Assembly: GCF_001675285.1 (NCBI RefSeq)
Contig: NZ_LSGQ01000001.1
Span: forward strand, 554,928 to 618,927
Origin: Elizabethkingia miricola
GTDB lineage: Bacteria; Bacteroidota; Bacteroidia; Flavobacteriales; Weeksellaceae
DNA: 64,000 nucleotides
Direction: 5' to 3'
Shown: piece after piece, positions 34,243-43,179 of the stretch
Position numbering within the stretch: position 1 is the stretch's first letter
Layout of the letters: each line of letters begins with the position of its first letter
The notes under the pieces: generated by a model
What the model saw: the letters and a program-made list of their open reading frames with translations, nothing else
Database searches by the model: none
What the model was told of the DNA's origin: nothing
Made by a program: the position numbers and the translations under genes

Positions 34243-35349
34243 TCATAAATTATCTTTAATTATACTGGCCAGTTCATTTATTTCTGCAACCGAATTAAAC
34301 TGATGCAGGGTAATCCGCAAACGTTCTCCCCCTTCTCTTACTGTCGGAGATAAAATGGGATAAACATTTATTTTTTGTTGTTTTAATTCTTGCACAGCTT
34401 TATAAAGATTTCTCACTGCTGGAAACTGTACAACCTGCACAGGGCTCATATCCTGAGACAAAGAATGAACCTTGTGCTTTCGAAAGTATTTTATATTGCA
34501 TTGAAGTTCATCTGCTAAATATGGATGAGCTTCAAGAAACGTATAAGTTTCAGAAATTATAAGAACCTGAATGTCTGGCATAGCAGTGGAATAGATAAAT
34601 GGTGAAGCAAAATTGACAAGATATTCTTTTAGCATCCTATTCCCTAAAACGGCTGCTCCCTGTGCTCCGAATGCCTTTCCATAAGTCACCACCGTAGCAA
34701 GAACGCGGCTTTGTAAATTATACCGGTATACCAGACCTTCACCAAATACACCTACAGCATGAGCTTCATCTACAATTACCCAGGCTCCGTATCGCTCTGC
34801 CAGTGTAATTATATCTTCTAACGGAGCAAAATCCCCATCCATGGAGTACAAACTTTCTACAGCTATAAATACAGATCCTGTTGCACGGGATAGTAAATAT
34901 TCTAAATGGTTTAGATCATTATGCCTGAATTTCCTTTTCTGAGCATAAGATAAAGTACAGCCATCGTGTACAGAACGGTGTACAAGCTCGTCCACCAATA
35001 TAGTTTGATTCCGGCCTGCAATACATGAGAATAATGCGAGATTAGCCTTATATCCGGAGGGAAATAATAAAGCACTTTCTGTTTGATGTCTTTTGGCAAT
35101 AGACTCTTCTACCTCCATACAAATAGGGCTATTACCACTAATCAGTCTTGATCCTGTAGCCCCGGAAAGCAGTTCCGGATTTATATTTAACAATTCGAGT
35201 AAATGTTGCTGAAAAGCCTTATTACCAGTCATTCCCAAATAATCATTGGACAGAAAATCGACCCCTGAATCATTTATTCTAAGATTTCGGTAATTACCAA
35301 TCTCCTGTCTTCCCGCTAATGCCTTATACCAGTGCTGTGGCTGATTCAT
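34243..35349 (-). CDS. bioF: 8-amino-7-oxononanoate synthase
   Basis: 368 residues, alpha-oxoamine synthase. PLP-lysine in VTYGKAFGAQGAAVLG, aspartate in IVDEAHAVGVFGEG, N-terminal FLSNDYLGM. Condenses pimeloyl thioester with alanine to KAPA. The start codon lies 26 bases inside the end of the upstream ferritin-like gene, so the two are translationally coupled. Confidence 0.95.
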   Translation of the reverse strand: MNQPQHWYKALAGRQEIGNYRNLRINDSGVDFLSNDYLGMTGNKAFQQHLLELLNINPELLSGATGSRLISGNSPICMEVEESIAKRHQTESALLFPSGYKANLALFSCIAGRNQTILVDELVHRSVHDGCTLSYAQKRKFRHNDLNHLEYLLSRATGSVFIAVESLYSMDGDFAPLEDIITLAERYGAWVIVDEAHAVGVFGEGLVYRYNLQSRVLATVVTYGKAFGAQGAAVLGNRMLKEYLVNFASPFIYSTAMPDIQVLIISETYTFLEAHPYLADELQCNIKYFRKHKVHSLSQDMSPVQVVQFPAVRNLYKAVQELKQQKINVYPILSPTVREGGERLRITLHQFNSVAEINELASIIKDNL

Positions 35350-35953
35350 ATGATAATACTTCCTTACCTACAGCATTAATCCAGTCCTGAAACAGTTCAT
35401 TCTCTATTCTCAGTACTTCTCCGGCATAATTTTCCCAATCTGCATGAAAACGTTCCAGCTGCTGAATCATTTCCTCCAAATGTCCTTCTTCTTCCAGAAT
35501 AATAGACTTCACCATTACCCTGGATTTTGCTTTGTCTAATGCATCCTGATAAACAGGATAAAGTTCATCTGCTCTTACCTCTATAGCATAGGTTACAAAA
35601 AGATAGGAGGCATACCGAAGTGCTTTGCCATCCAGCTGAAATGTATCTTTCAGAAATCTGCTGGCCTGCATATCCAACCGATGGAGATACTGTCGGGTAT
35701 ATCCCTGTGCCAGCATTTCATCAGCTCTGTAATTAATACAACTGTCCGGCGCCAGTTTCAGAATTTGCTTTTTCAGGTAATAAGCATGGCGATGTTCCTC
35801 TGCAGCATGCTTTAGCTGAATAAGATCTACCGTTACCAGGTCTTCACATGCAGATATTTTTCGTGCACCTGCATTTTCCATAAACGATAATGTATTCAGC
35901 CATTTCGCATGTATCTCATTGTCCCGAATAATTGCTTCTATTATTTTTTGCAT
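35324..35953 (-). CDS. Uncharacterised ferritin-like di-iron protein leading the biotin operon
   Basis: 209 residues, nearly all helical. Two ExxH motifs, E53-x-x-H56 (EEHRH) and E155-x-x-H158 (EEEGH), plus candidate bridging glutamates E26 and E125 or E130, give the canonical E...ExxH...E...ExxH ligand pattern of ferritin-like di-iron proteins. No signal peptide. First gene of the operon, overlapping bioF by 26 bases. No bioC, bioH, bioG, bioI, bioW or bioZ homologue is nearby. A role in making or oxidatively trimming the pimeloyl precursor is a reasonable guess. Iron storage or general rubrerythrin-like function is the alternative. Confidence 0.75.
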   Translation of the reverse strand: MQKIIEAIIRDNEIHAKWLNTLSFMENAGARKISACEDLVTVDLIQLKHAAEEHRHAYYLKKQILKLAPDSCINYRADEMLAQGYTRQYLHRLDMQASRFLKDTFQLDGKALRYASYLFVTYAIEVRADELYPVYQDALDKAKSRVMVKSIILEEEGHLEEMIQQLERFHADWENYAGEVLRIENELFQDWINAVGKEVLSYESATALV

Positions 35954-35966
35954 ATTATTTTTGCAG

Positions 35967-35974
35967 CAAAATTA
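35967..35974 (-). promoter_or_regulatory. -7 box of the biotin operon
   Basis: Minus-strand TAATTTTG matches TANNTTTG exactly, 14 bases before the ATG at 35953, giving a very short leader. Confidence 0.55.
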
Positions 35975-35989
35975 TTATCTTGCCGGACC

Positions 35990-36009
35990 TTAAATGGTAC
36001 CAGATTTAA
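35990..36009. promoter_or_regulatory. Inverted repeat between biotin operon and MocR regulator, candidate operator
   Basis: TTAAAT, 8 bases containing GGTACC, then ATTTAA. Lies at the expected -33 position of the biotin operon promoter and just before the MocR ATG (36014), so one site could control both directions. Confidence 0.5.
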
Positions 36010-36013
36010 AATA

Positions 36014-37504
36014 ATGAGTAGTCCGGATCAGTTTTTATACAAGAAAATAATCTATATCGATAACAAATCATCACGGCCTGTATATCTACAGATCGTTCAT
36101 CAGATGATTAATGCTATTCAGCGGGGATACCTGATGAAAGGCATGAAATTATTGGGAACCAGAAGCATGAGCGATATTCTGCAGGTTCACCGTAAAACAG
36201 TTATTGCAGCCTATGAGGAACTGGACGCACAGGGATGGGTAGAAACAATTCCGAATAAGGGAACATTCGTCATTGAGAGTGGAAGTTTCAAAAACATGAA
36301 TATTAAAAACCTGCAAAGGCAAGATCTGGCAACTTATCCACAACAGACAGGTTTCAGTTTTAGACAAAGCAATCTTCTGGACAATCCATTTGAGCATTCA
36401 TCCTGTACTTATATCTTTAACGATGGTGTACCGGATACACGCTTGTCCCAAATCGGAAACTATTCCAGCTTTTACAGTGCCAATCTGAAACGCAAAAGCA
36501 GTTACAGAAAAATAGGCTATTACAATACTGAAGGCAGTGAATACTTTAAAGAACATCTGTCCCAATATCTTAATCTTAGCCGGGGATTGCACATCAGTAA
36601 AAATAATCTTCTGATTACCAGAAGTACGGAAATGAGTATTTATATTATTTCTGAAATACTTTTGTCTGAAGGAGACATGGTAGTCGTAGGTGATCCCAGT
36701 TATTTTGCCGTAAATATGATTTTTCAGAAATCCGGTGCAGTCATCAAAACTATTCCGGTAGATGAAGAAGGTATCCGCACTGATCTTATAGAAGAGCTTT
36801 GCAAAAAGACTAAAATAAGGATGCTTTACCTTACACCTCATCACCACTACCCGACTACAGTACCTCTTAGTGCCCAGCGGCGTATTGAATTATTATCCCT
36901 GGCCTCTCAGTATGGTTTTGCCATTGTAGAGGATGACTACGATTTCGAATTTCATTACGACAATTCAGCTATATTACCGATGGCAAGCTCTGATACCGAC
37001 GGTATGGTAATTTATGTAGGTTCATTCGGCAAATCACTGGCTCCGGGTTTCCGTACCGGTTTTATTGTAGCACCAGAAAATCTGATGACAGAAATGCGTA
37101 AATATCTGGGTATTATAGACAGACAGGGAGATATTATTATGGAGCAGGCTCTGGGCGAAATGATTGCTGAAGGAGAAATTAACCGCCATCTGAAGAAATC
37201 TGCGAAAATATATAAAGAACGCCGGGATTTGTTTACGGACTTGCTTCAGAAGCATCTGAGTGATCAGGTAAAATTCAGCATTCCTTCCGGTGGATTGGCT
37301 GTATGGCTGGAGTGGCAATCTCCTGTTAATCTTTTTCAGCTGAGTGCTTATTGCCAACAACACGATCTCTTTATCCCACGCACCTTATTATATCAGAACA
37401 AAGATTACACAGCTCTCCGCCTGGGTTATGGGCATTTAGAAGAAGATGAAATGAATAAATCTTTACAAATTCTTCATGATGCAAATGAATCCCTGAAGAA
37501 ATAA
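36014..37504 (+). CDS. MocR/PdxR-type GntR regulator with aminotransferase domain
   Basis: 496 residues from the ATG at 36014; the longer frame would read through the divergent promoter. GntR winged HTH (about 15-85: RPVYLQIVHQMINAIQRGYL, KTVIAAYEELDAQGW) and a fold-type I aminotransferase-like domain (about 130-490) with PLP-lysine in VGSFGKSLAPGFRTGF and EDDYDFEFHYD. MocR proteins bind PLP and often regulate PLP or cofactor genes. Divergent from the biotin operon, so control of biotin genes is plausible (BioA and BioF are PLP enzymes). Confidence 0.85.
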   Translation: MSSPDQFLYKKIIYIDNKSSRPVYLQIVHQMINAIQRGYLMKGMKLLGTRSMSDILQVHRKTVIAAYEELDAQGWVETIPNKGTFVIESGSFKNMNIKNLQRQDLATYPQQTGFSFRQSNLLDNPFEHSSCTYIFNDGVPDTRLSQIGNYSSFYSANLKRKSSYRKIGYYNTEGSEYFKEHLSQYLNLSRGLHISKNNLLITRSTEMSIYIISEILLSEGDMVVVGDPSYFAVNMIFQKSGAVIKTIPVDEEGIRTDLIEELCKKTKIRMLYLTPHHHYPTTVPLSAQRRIELLSLASQYGFAIVEDDYDFEFHYDNSAILPMASSDTDGMVIYVGSFGKSLAPGFRTGFIVAPENLMTEMRKYLGIIDRQGDIIMEQALGEMIAEGEINRHLKKSAKIYKERRDLFTDLLQKHLSDQVKFSIPSGGLAVWLEWQSPVNLFQLSAYCQQHDLFIPRTLLYQNKDYTALRLGYGHLEEDEMNKSLQILHDANESLKK

Positions 37505-37531
37505 CCATTTAACCGTGGAAGTTCATCAGGA

Positions 37532-38797
37532 CTATTTTGTAGCCTTCATTCCGTAAGTATACACATTATAAGGTAATAAACGTTGTGCAAAAAACTTCGA
37601 AACAAAGCTTCCCAGCAATAATGGGAAGAACAACAGATAGCCATTAGGCACTAAACTACAAACCAGAAAAAGAGCTGTTAACGGAGCATAGATTGATGCA
37701 GATAAAGTTGCTGCAGCCCCAACCAATACAAAATTGATAAGAATAAGATCTGTATTAAAGTAAGTATTGCATGCCAAAGCAAATAATAACCCCAGCAACG
37801 CGCCTGAAACAATACTTGGAGCAAATACACCTCCATCTCCGCCAGCACCAAGAGTTAATGAGGATGCAACGGGTTTTAGGAATATCAGAAGTAAAAGTAG
37901 AGACATAGACACTTCCCGATGATTCAATGCCTGATTCAGGATACCTTTCAGACCATGATAGCTATCACCGTACAATACAGGCAAAAAGAAAATCATACCT
38001 CCTACAATAAGAGCTCCCAAATTTACCCGAAGGAAATTATTATCGATTTTTGAAAAGAAGTCTTTTATACGGATTACCAAAATGGTAAAATAAACTGACA
38101 AAATTCCGCCTAAAAGACTGAGTATTAAAAAGAATGGTAAAGCGCCCCATTTCCAGCCGCTAATGCTAACATCCAATAAAGGTTTACTATCGAATAAAAA
38201 GATAAATAATCCCGCAATAAGTGCAGAAGCAGTACAGCTTATAGCCAGCGATTTATTGATTTTTCGGGCTATAACTTCCATAGCAAATAACCAGCCTGCC
38301 AACGGGCTTCCAAATAATACGGCTACTCCTGCAGTTACACCAGCGCAGATCAGTTCGCGCTTATACATCTTTGCAGAAAAGCCTTGTTCATAAGCCATAT
38401 TACCAACAGTAGCTGAAGCTACCACAGTAGAAACCTCAACACCTGTAGAACCCCCGAAGATTACAGTTAAAAAACCATTAAGATAATGAGACGGGATCTT
38501 GAAAAAAGGTAAATGATCTTTTCTCTGATCCAAAGTTTTATAAATTTCAGTAATCCCTTTATTTTTTCTGTTCCGAAAGAAATACTTTCTAAGGAAGTAA
38601 ATCATTGTAATGCCTATAGTAGGTAATACAATAAATAACAAATGGCTATACTCTTTTGCTATAGAGAAAAGTTTCTCTTCAATATATTCGGTTAGATGCT
38701 TTAGAGAGAAGGCTAATAATGCACATATTAGGCCTACCAGCAATGATAATAATACAAGTCTGAAGTAATGTCGGACAATGACTTTTTTTCTTTCCAT
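37532..38797 (-). CDS. ClC-family chloride channel/transporter without CBS domains
   Basis: 421 residues with about 10 or more membrane helices and ClC signature stretches: GGSTGVEVSTVVAS (helix with the gating Glu), GSPLAGWLFAMEVI, LTLGAGGDGGVFAPS. Probably a H+/Cl- antiporter or a fluoride or chloride channel; specificity unknown. Convergent with the MocR gene (27-base gap). A second ClC with CBS domains is at 59939. Confidence 0.9.
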   Translation of the reverse strand: MERKKVIVRHYFRLVLLSLLVGLICALLAFSLKHLTEYIEEKLFSIAKEYSHLLFIVLPTIGITMIYFLRKYFFRNRKNKGITEIYKTLDQRKDHLPFFKIPSHYLNGFLTVIFGGSTGVEVSTVVASATVGNMAYEQGFSAKMYKRELICAGVTAGVAVLFGSPLAGWLFAMEVIARKINKSLAISCTASALIAGLFIFLFDSKPLLDVSISGWKWGALPFFLILSLLGGILSVYFTILVIRIKDFFSKIDNNFLRVNLGALIVGGMIFFLPVLYGDSYHGLKGILNQALNHREVSMSLLLLLIFLKPVASSLTLGAGGDGGVFAPSIVSGALLGLLFALACNTYFNTDLILINFVLVGAAATLSASIYAPLTALFLVCSLVPNGYLLFFPLLLGSFVSKFFAQRLLPYNVYTYGMKATK

Positions 38798-38977
38798 GTC
38801 AATGATTTACACATAAAAAATGCATTGCAAAATTAAAACAATAACAATTCTTTTCAAAATACATGAATAAATATATATACTCTGTAAAAGCTTTGTTAAT
38901 CAGAAAAATAACTCTATGAAAAATTATGAATTTTCAGTAAATTGCATGTACAATCAAACATCGTCACAATAGTATAT

Positions 38978-39832
38978 ATGAACAAATTATCTCTGCTTTT
39001 TATTTTAGTATTTGGATTAGGAAATGCTCAGACACATAGATTTTTCTATGAACTGAAGTATAAAAATGACTCTACAACCCCCATTGCTAAACAAAAAACC
39101 ATGGTTTTGGATATCAACCCGAAAGAAGCCAAATATTATGATTATGCTTTTTTAGAAAAAGATTCCATCAATAAAGCAAAAAACACCCAAGACACCAACT
39201 GGACAGATCAGGTACCCGTTGTTCGGAAAAGAGGATCTATAAAAAATATCAATTACGCAGCTCTTGAATTTCAGCTTTTTTCTTACGAAACAGAAGATCC
39301 TGTAAAATGGACATTGAGTAATGAAACAAAAAAATATTCCGGGTATGATATTCAAAAGGCAACATCAGATTTTGGAGGCAGAAAATGGACCGCATGGTTT
39401 ACAAAAGAAATCCCTTTTTCTGAAGGACCTTATAAATTTCAGGGATTACCCGGATTAATACTTCTACTGGAAGACAACCAACAACAATTTGTCTTTTCAC
39501 TGATTAAAAGCAAAAATCTTAATGAAACTTATGATACTTCTAATATTCTGGAGATAAGATACGGAAACAGACCAATTCCTGTAAGTGAGAATATATATAT
39601 TAGCAAGGCTATAGAATACTTTAATGACCCTTTTCATAAAATAAGAGAAGATCTTAGAAACGGCCGCACTTCGAGCTATCAGGACAATGGCGTAACCTAT
39701 ACAAAAGCAGAACAACTGGTTCCCCTGATTCAGGACGAACAAAATTATATTCTGAAGTATAATAATCCAATTGAAAGAAATAAAGCTATAAAATATCCGG
39801 TTAAAAAAAATTCTAAAATAAAAGACAAATAA
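38978..39832 (+). CDS. GLPGLI-family secreted protein
   Basis: 284 residues from the ATG at 38978; the first 12 residues of the longer frame are rejected because MNKLSLLFILVFGLGNAQ is a clean signal peptide. Carries the family signature KFQGLPGLILLLED (about 165-178). GLPGLI proteins are Bacteroidota-specific, secreted and of unknown function, often encoded next to TonB-dependent receptors. Here it leads an unrelated string of small enzymes. Confidence 0.9.
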   Translation: MNKLSLLFILVFGLGNAQTHRFFYELKYKNDSTTPIAKQKTMVLDINPKEAKYYDYAFLEKDSINKAKNTQDTNWTDQVPVVRKRGSIKNINYAALEFQLFSYETEDPVKWTLSNETKKYSGYDIQKATSDFGGRKWTAWFTKEIPFSEGPYKFQGLPGLILLLEDNQQQFVFSLIKSKNLNETYDTSNILEIRYGNRPIPVSENIYISKAIEYFNDPFHKIREDLRNGRTSSYQDNGVTYTKAEQLVPLIQDEQNYILKYNNPIERNKAIKYPVKKNSKIKDK

Positions 39833-39863
39833 AACAGCATCTTTATAACAACCGCAACAGCTC

Positions 39864-40637
39864 ATGACTGAAATACATCACATAAACTGCGTACGAATTG
39901 TTTCACCACTTAATGATAATGTCTGCGGACATTGCCTGTTGATAAAAGAAAGCAACAAGCTTATCCTTATTGATACCGGCATCGGATTTCTGGACACACA
40001 ACATCCCGTTGAAAGAATAGGTCAGCAATTCATTGATATGGTAGGTTACCGTTTCAATGAAAACATTACTGCTATCCGGCAGATTGAAAACCTTGGCTTA
40101 GATCCAAAACAGGTGACTGACTGTGTCATATCTCATATGGATAACGATCACATTGGTGGAATAGCAGATTTCCCTCAGGCAACAGTACATGTTGGCGCCG
40201 AAGAATTTGACAGTTTTAATTCCGGAAACCCAAGATACCTAAAACTACCGATGGCCCACCTGCCAGCTATTAAAACATATGCTGAAAAAACCGATGAATG
40301 GTACGGCTTTGAAGCACGAAGAATTGATATAGACACCGAAGCTGAAATTTACCTCATCCCCCTTTTAGGCCATACGAAAGGACATTGCGGTGTCGCTGTA
40401 AAAGCAAAAGACCGGTGGATATTTTACATTGCAGATGCTTATTATTTGAGAGCAGAACTAGATGACAACAACCATCCTGTAAATGAATTAGCCAGGATGC
40501 GTGCTGAAAATAATGACCTGCGCATAGAGAGCATCAGCAGAATACGAAAGTTAATCGATGAACATCCTGAAATTGAAGTATTTGGTTATCACGATATAGA
40601 AGAGTTCCGATACTATAATTCCGAAACAGTACACTAA
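39864..40637 (+). CDS. Metallo-beta-lactamase-fold hydrolase
   Basis: 257 residues, cytoplasmic. Metal motif SHMDNDHIGG, i.e. H-x-D-x-D-H where most members have H-x-H-x-D-H; later His in PLLGHTKGHCGV and GYHDIEEF. Resembles lactonase-type members (AHL lactonase, YtnP-like) rather than true beta-lactamases. 31 bases after the GLPGLI gene. Substrate unknown. Confidence 0.85.
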   Translation: MTEIHHINCVRIVSPLNDNVCGHCLLIKESNKLILIDTGIGFLDTQHPVERIGQQFIDMVGYRFNENITAIRQIENLGLDPKQVTDCVISHMDNDHIGGIADFPQATVHVGAEEFDSFNSGNPRYLKLPMAHLPAIKTYAEKTDEWYGFEARRIDIDTEAEIYLIPLLGHTKGHCGVAVKAKDRWIFYIADAYYLRAELDDNNHPVNELARMRAENNDLRIESISRIRKLIDEHPEIEVFGYHDIEEFRYYNSETVH

Positions 40638-40660
40638 CCCCAGATAAAAAGCTAAATCAC

Positions 40661-41038
40661 ATGAGCAGGAAAGAACACATTATCAGAAGCTATATCAATG
40701 CTTACAACCAGTTCGATATTCCCGGAATGGTAGCCAATCTTCACGACAATATTGTTTTTAAAAACATTCTGGACGGAGAAACCAATCTGCTTTTACAGGG
40801 AAAAAAAGAGTTCAGACAGCAGGCAGAGCTCACTAAAATTTACTTCAAAGAAAGGCAACAAAATATTACATCTGTAAAACACTCCGAAGATCATACCGAG
40901 ATCGAAATAGATTACTACGCTGTTTTGGCTGCGGATATGCCGAACGGATTAAAAAAAGGAAATGAACTCCGATTATCCGGTAAATCTATTTTTAAATTTT
41001 CAGACGACAGAATTATTGAGCTTACCGATATAAGCTGA
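40661..41038 (+). CDS. NTF2/SnoaL-like small protein
   Basis: 125 residues of the nuclear transport factor 2-like fold: HIIRSYINAYNQFDIPGMVANLHDNIVFKN at the N-terminus, then beta strands ending SIFKFSDDRIIELTDIS. Such proteins are isomerases, dehydratases or binding proteins. Ends 3 bases before the VOC gene. Confidence 0.8.
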   Translation: MSRKEHIIRSYINAYNQFDIPGMVANLHDNIVFKNILDGETNLLLQGKKEFRQQAELTKIYFKERQQNITSVKHSEDHTEIEIDYYAVLAADMPNGLKKGNELRLSGKSIFKFSDDRIIELTDIS

Positions 41039-41041
41039 GTT

Positions 41042-41410
41042 ATGGTAAGGACTGAAACCATAATTGCTGTAAAAAATGTATCCGCGAGCTCAGCATTTTA
41101 CCAGAAGTTATTAGAATGCAGCAGTGCTCATGGCGGTGAGACTTTTGAAATACTAAAAGATGACAACACTGTAATCCTGTGTCTCCATAAATGGGGCGAG
41201 CATGAACATCCTACAATGATTGATGCTGAAAAAGAAAATGGCAACGGCCTTATTCTGTTTTTCAGAGTCAGTAATATCAACCGTATTTTAGAAAATGCTA
41301 AAAACATGCATGCTTCAATAGAAAAGGAAATTCATTACAATGAAAATTCTCTTAAAAATCAGTTTATCCTGAGAGATCCGGATAATTACTACCTTATTAT
41401 CTCCGAATAA
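41042..41410 (+). CDS. VOC-superfamily (glyoxalase/bleomycin-resistance fold) protein
   Basis: 122 residues with two beta-alpha-beta3 repeats: TIIAVKNVSASSAFYQKLLEC and GLILFFRVSNINRILEN, ending FILRDPDNYYLIISE. Candidate metal ligands are the His in HGGETFE and Glu in the C-terminus. Could be a lyase, dioxygenase or binding protein. Tightly packed in the 38978-43117 gene string. Confidence 0.82.
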   Translation: MVRTETIIAVKNVSASSAFYQKLLECSSAHGGETFEILKDDNTVILCLHKWGEHEHPTMIDAEKENGNGLILFFRVSNINRILENAKNMHASIEKEIHYNENSLKNQFILRDPDNYYLIISE

Positions 41411-41424
41411 AATATAAAACTGAT

Positions 41425-42507
41425 ATGGGCAATATTAAATATACAGCAACAGGCTTATTAATATTTGTAATGAATATTATTTATCCACAAATTCAGAATG
41501 TGAATAAAGTAATAGACACAAGTATAAAGAATGATAACTTTAATGGGGCTGTCCTTCTGGCTAAAAACGGAAAAACGGAATTACTTACTTATACCGGACT
41601 GGCGGACAGACATTATAACATTGGATTTTCAGACACAACAAAATTTCATATTTTTTCTCTTACCAAAACTTTTACTGCGGTACTGATTATGCAGCTTTAT
41701 GAAAGAGGAAAAATAAATCTGGATGCTCCAATTGCCACTTATTACCCTGAATATAGAGGCGAAGCAGCTCACAAAGCAACTATAAGAAATTTACTTACTT
41801 ATAGCAGCGGACGAGATAATAAAGACATCAGTTCTCCTGAACTGATTCATCAGGCTTATGATAATACCATCTGGAATCTGGATGATTTTATTAATACATT
41901 TCTTTCTGAAAAGCTGGTGGATCCTCCCGGTACGAAGTTTAGTTATAATAATGGAGATTATATTCTACTGGGAAAGATTATTGAAAAAATATACAAAAAA
42001 CCTTTTGAACAGGTCCTGAAAGAAGAAATATTAGTGCCTCTGAAAATGCACAACACAGGTATGCTCCATCATAATGATATTATCCAGAATATTGATGATG
42101 GTTATGTTACGGATGAATCCGGTGCATTTGCACTTCATACTCCTACCAATACTTATATTGACAATTTTTATTCTGCCGGAGCCATGTATTCAACACCTAA
42201 AGATTTACTGATTTTTGATCAGGCAGTTTTTAATCATACTATAATTAAGAAATCAACACTGGATGTTATGCTCACTTCCAATAAAGAATTAGGAGATGTG
42301 GCACTAGGTCTATGGGTTTATCCTAAAAAGTTCGGCACCATCAATACATTATTTGCAGAACGCCAGGGAGAAGGCTATGGCCACAGTGCCAATTGGGTAC
42401 ATTTAGTTGATAAAAATATTTCATTGATTATTTTATCCAATACAAAGGATATTAAATACCTGAATAAAATGCGTGAAAAGCTGATTTCCGCTTACTACAG
42501 CCAATAG
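41425..42507 (+). CDS. Beta-lactamase-family serine hydrolase (class C/PBP-like)
   Basis: 360 residues, signal-peptide-like N-terminus. Catalytic SxxK in SLTKTF (near 78), Tyr-x-Asn in FSYNNGDY, and HSAN in place of the KTG box. Family covers class C beta-lactamases, D-aminopeptidases and esterases; the altered third motif argues for an esterase or peptidase rather than a lactamase. Probably periplasmic. Confidence 0.85.
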   Translation: MGNIKYTATGLLIFVMNIIYPQIQNVNKVIDTSIKNDNFNGAVLLAKNGKTELLTYTGLADRHYNIGFSDTTKFHIFSLTKTFTAVLIMQLYERGKINLDAPIATYYPEYRGEAAHKATIRNLLTYSSGRDNKDISSPELIHQAYDNTIWNLDDFINTFLSEKLVDPPGTKFSYNNGDYILLGKIIEKIYKKPFEQVLKEEILVPLKMHNTGMLHHNDIIQNIDDGYVTDESGAFALHTPTNTYIDNFYSAGAMYSTPKDLLIFDQAVFNHTIIKKSTLDVMLTSNKELGDVALGLWVYPKKFGTINTLFAERQGEGYGHSANWVHLVDKNISLIILSNTKDIKYLNKMREKLISAYYSQ

Positions 42508-42532
42508 TTTGGTCAAAAAAAACAACACAAAT

Positions 42533-43117
42533 ATGAAAGAAATACTTGATGACTATGAAACATATGGACCTTTGTTCTTAGTAGACAGGGAGCATTATGA
42601 AGAATTTTGCAGCTATCTGAAAAAAATGACCTTAAGAAAATCAGAATATTTTCTTAAAGAAGGTGAACAGTGTGAATATTTAGGTTTCCTGAAAGAAGGA
42701 CTTATGCGGACATTCTATATCAACGAAAACGGAGAAGATATCAACTTTAATTTTCAGTTTAATCATCATTTTTTTACAGACTATGAGAGTATTCTTCAGA
42801 ATGTAAAATCCAAAATGAACATTAAGGCCCTAAAAGATTCGGAAATCATGCTATTGCATAAAGATGATCTGCAAAAATTGTATCAGAAAGAAGCATACTG
42901 GCAGGAATTCGGCAGAAAAATGACAGAAGTAATCTATCTAAGTGCCCAAAAGAGAATTGAAGAACTTCTGTACTATGTTCCGGAAAGAAGGTACTATAAT
43001 CTATTATCAGAAAACCCTCAGGTTTTTCAGTTAATCCCGCTGAAACATATTGCAAGCTATCTGGGGATAAAACCTCAGTCTCTGAGCAGAATAAGAAACA
43101 GAACAGTAAAACATTAA
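42533..43117 (+). CDS. Crp/Fnr-family transcriptional regulator
   Basis: 194 residues from the ATG at 42533; the longer frame begins with TTG. Cyclic-nucleotide-binding-like beta-barrel (about 20-120, FLKEGEQCEYLGFLKEGLMRTF) and a short C-terminal HTH (FQLIPLKHIASYLGIKPQSLSRIRNR, about 165-190). Lacks the Fnr cysteine cluster. Ends the gene string from 38978; target unknown. Confidence 0.85.
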   Translation: MKEILDDYETYGPLFLVDREHYEEFCSYLKKMTLRKSEYFLKEGEQCEYLGFLKEGLMRTFYINENGEDINFNFQFNHHFFTDYESILQNVKSKMNIKALKDSEIMLLHKDDLQKLYQKEAYWQEFGRKMTEVIYLSAQKRIEELLYYVPERRYYNLLSENPQVFQLIPLKHIASYLGIKPQSLSRIRNRTVKH

Positions 43118-43150
43118 CTTAGGTGAAGCATTTTTAGCTGCCATCAATTA

Positions 43151-43158
43151 TATCTTTG
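43151..43158 (+). promoter_or_regulatory. -7 box of the alpha/beta hydrolase gene
   Basis: TATCTTTG, exact TANNTTTG match 21 bases before the ATG at 43180, which also supports that start over the upstream one. Confidence 0.6.
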
Positions 43159-43179
43159 TTACTACCAAAACATAACATT

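Noticed and set aside
39864..42507. Beta-lactam resistance island (MBL-fold plus two serine beta-lactamase-fold proteins)
   Set aside because: The MBL motif is not that of B1-B3 lactamases and the serine enzymes lack the KTG box; esterase/lactonase roles are more likely.
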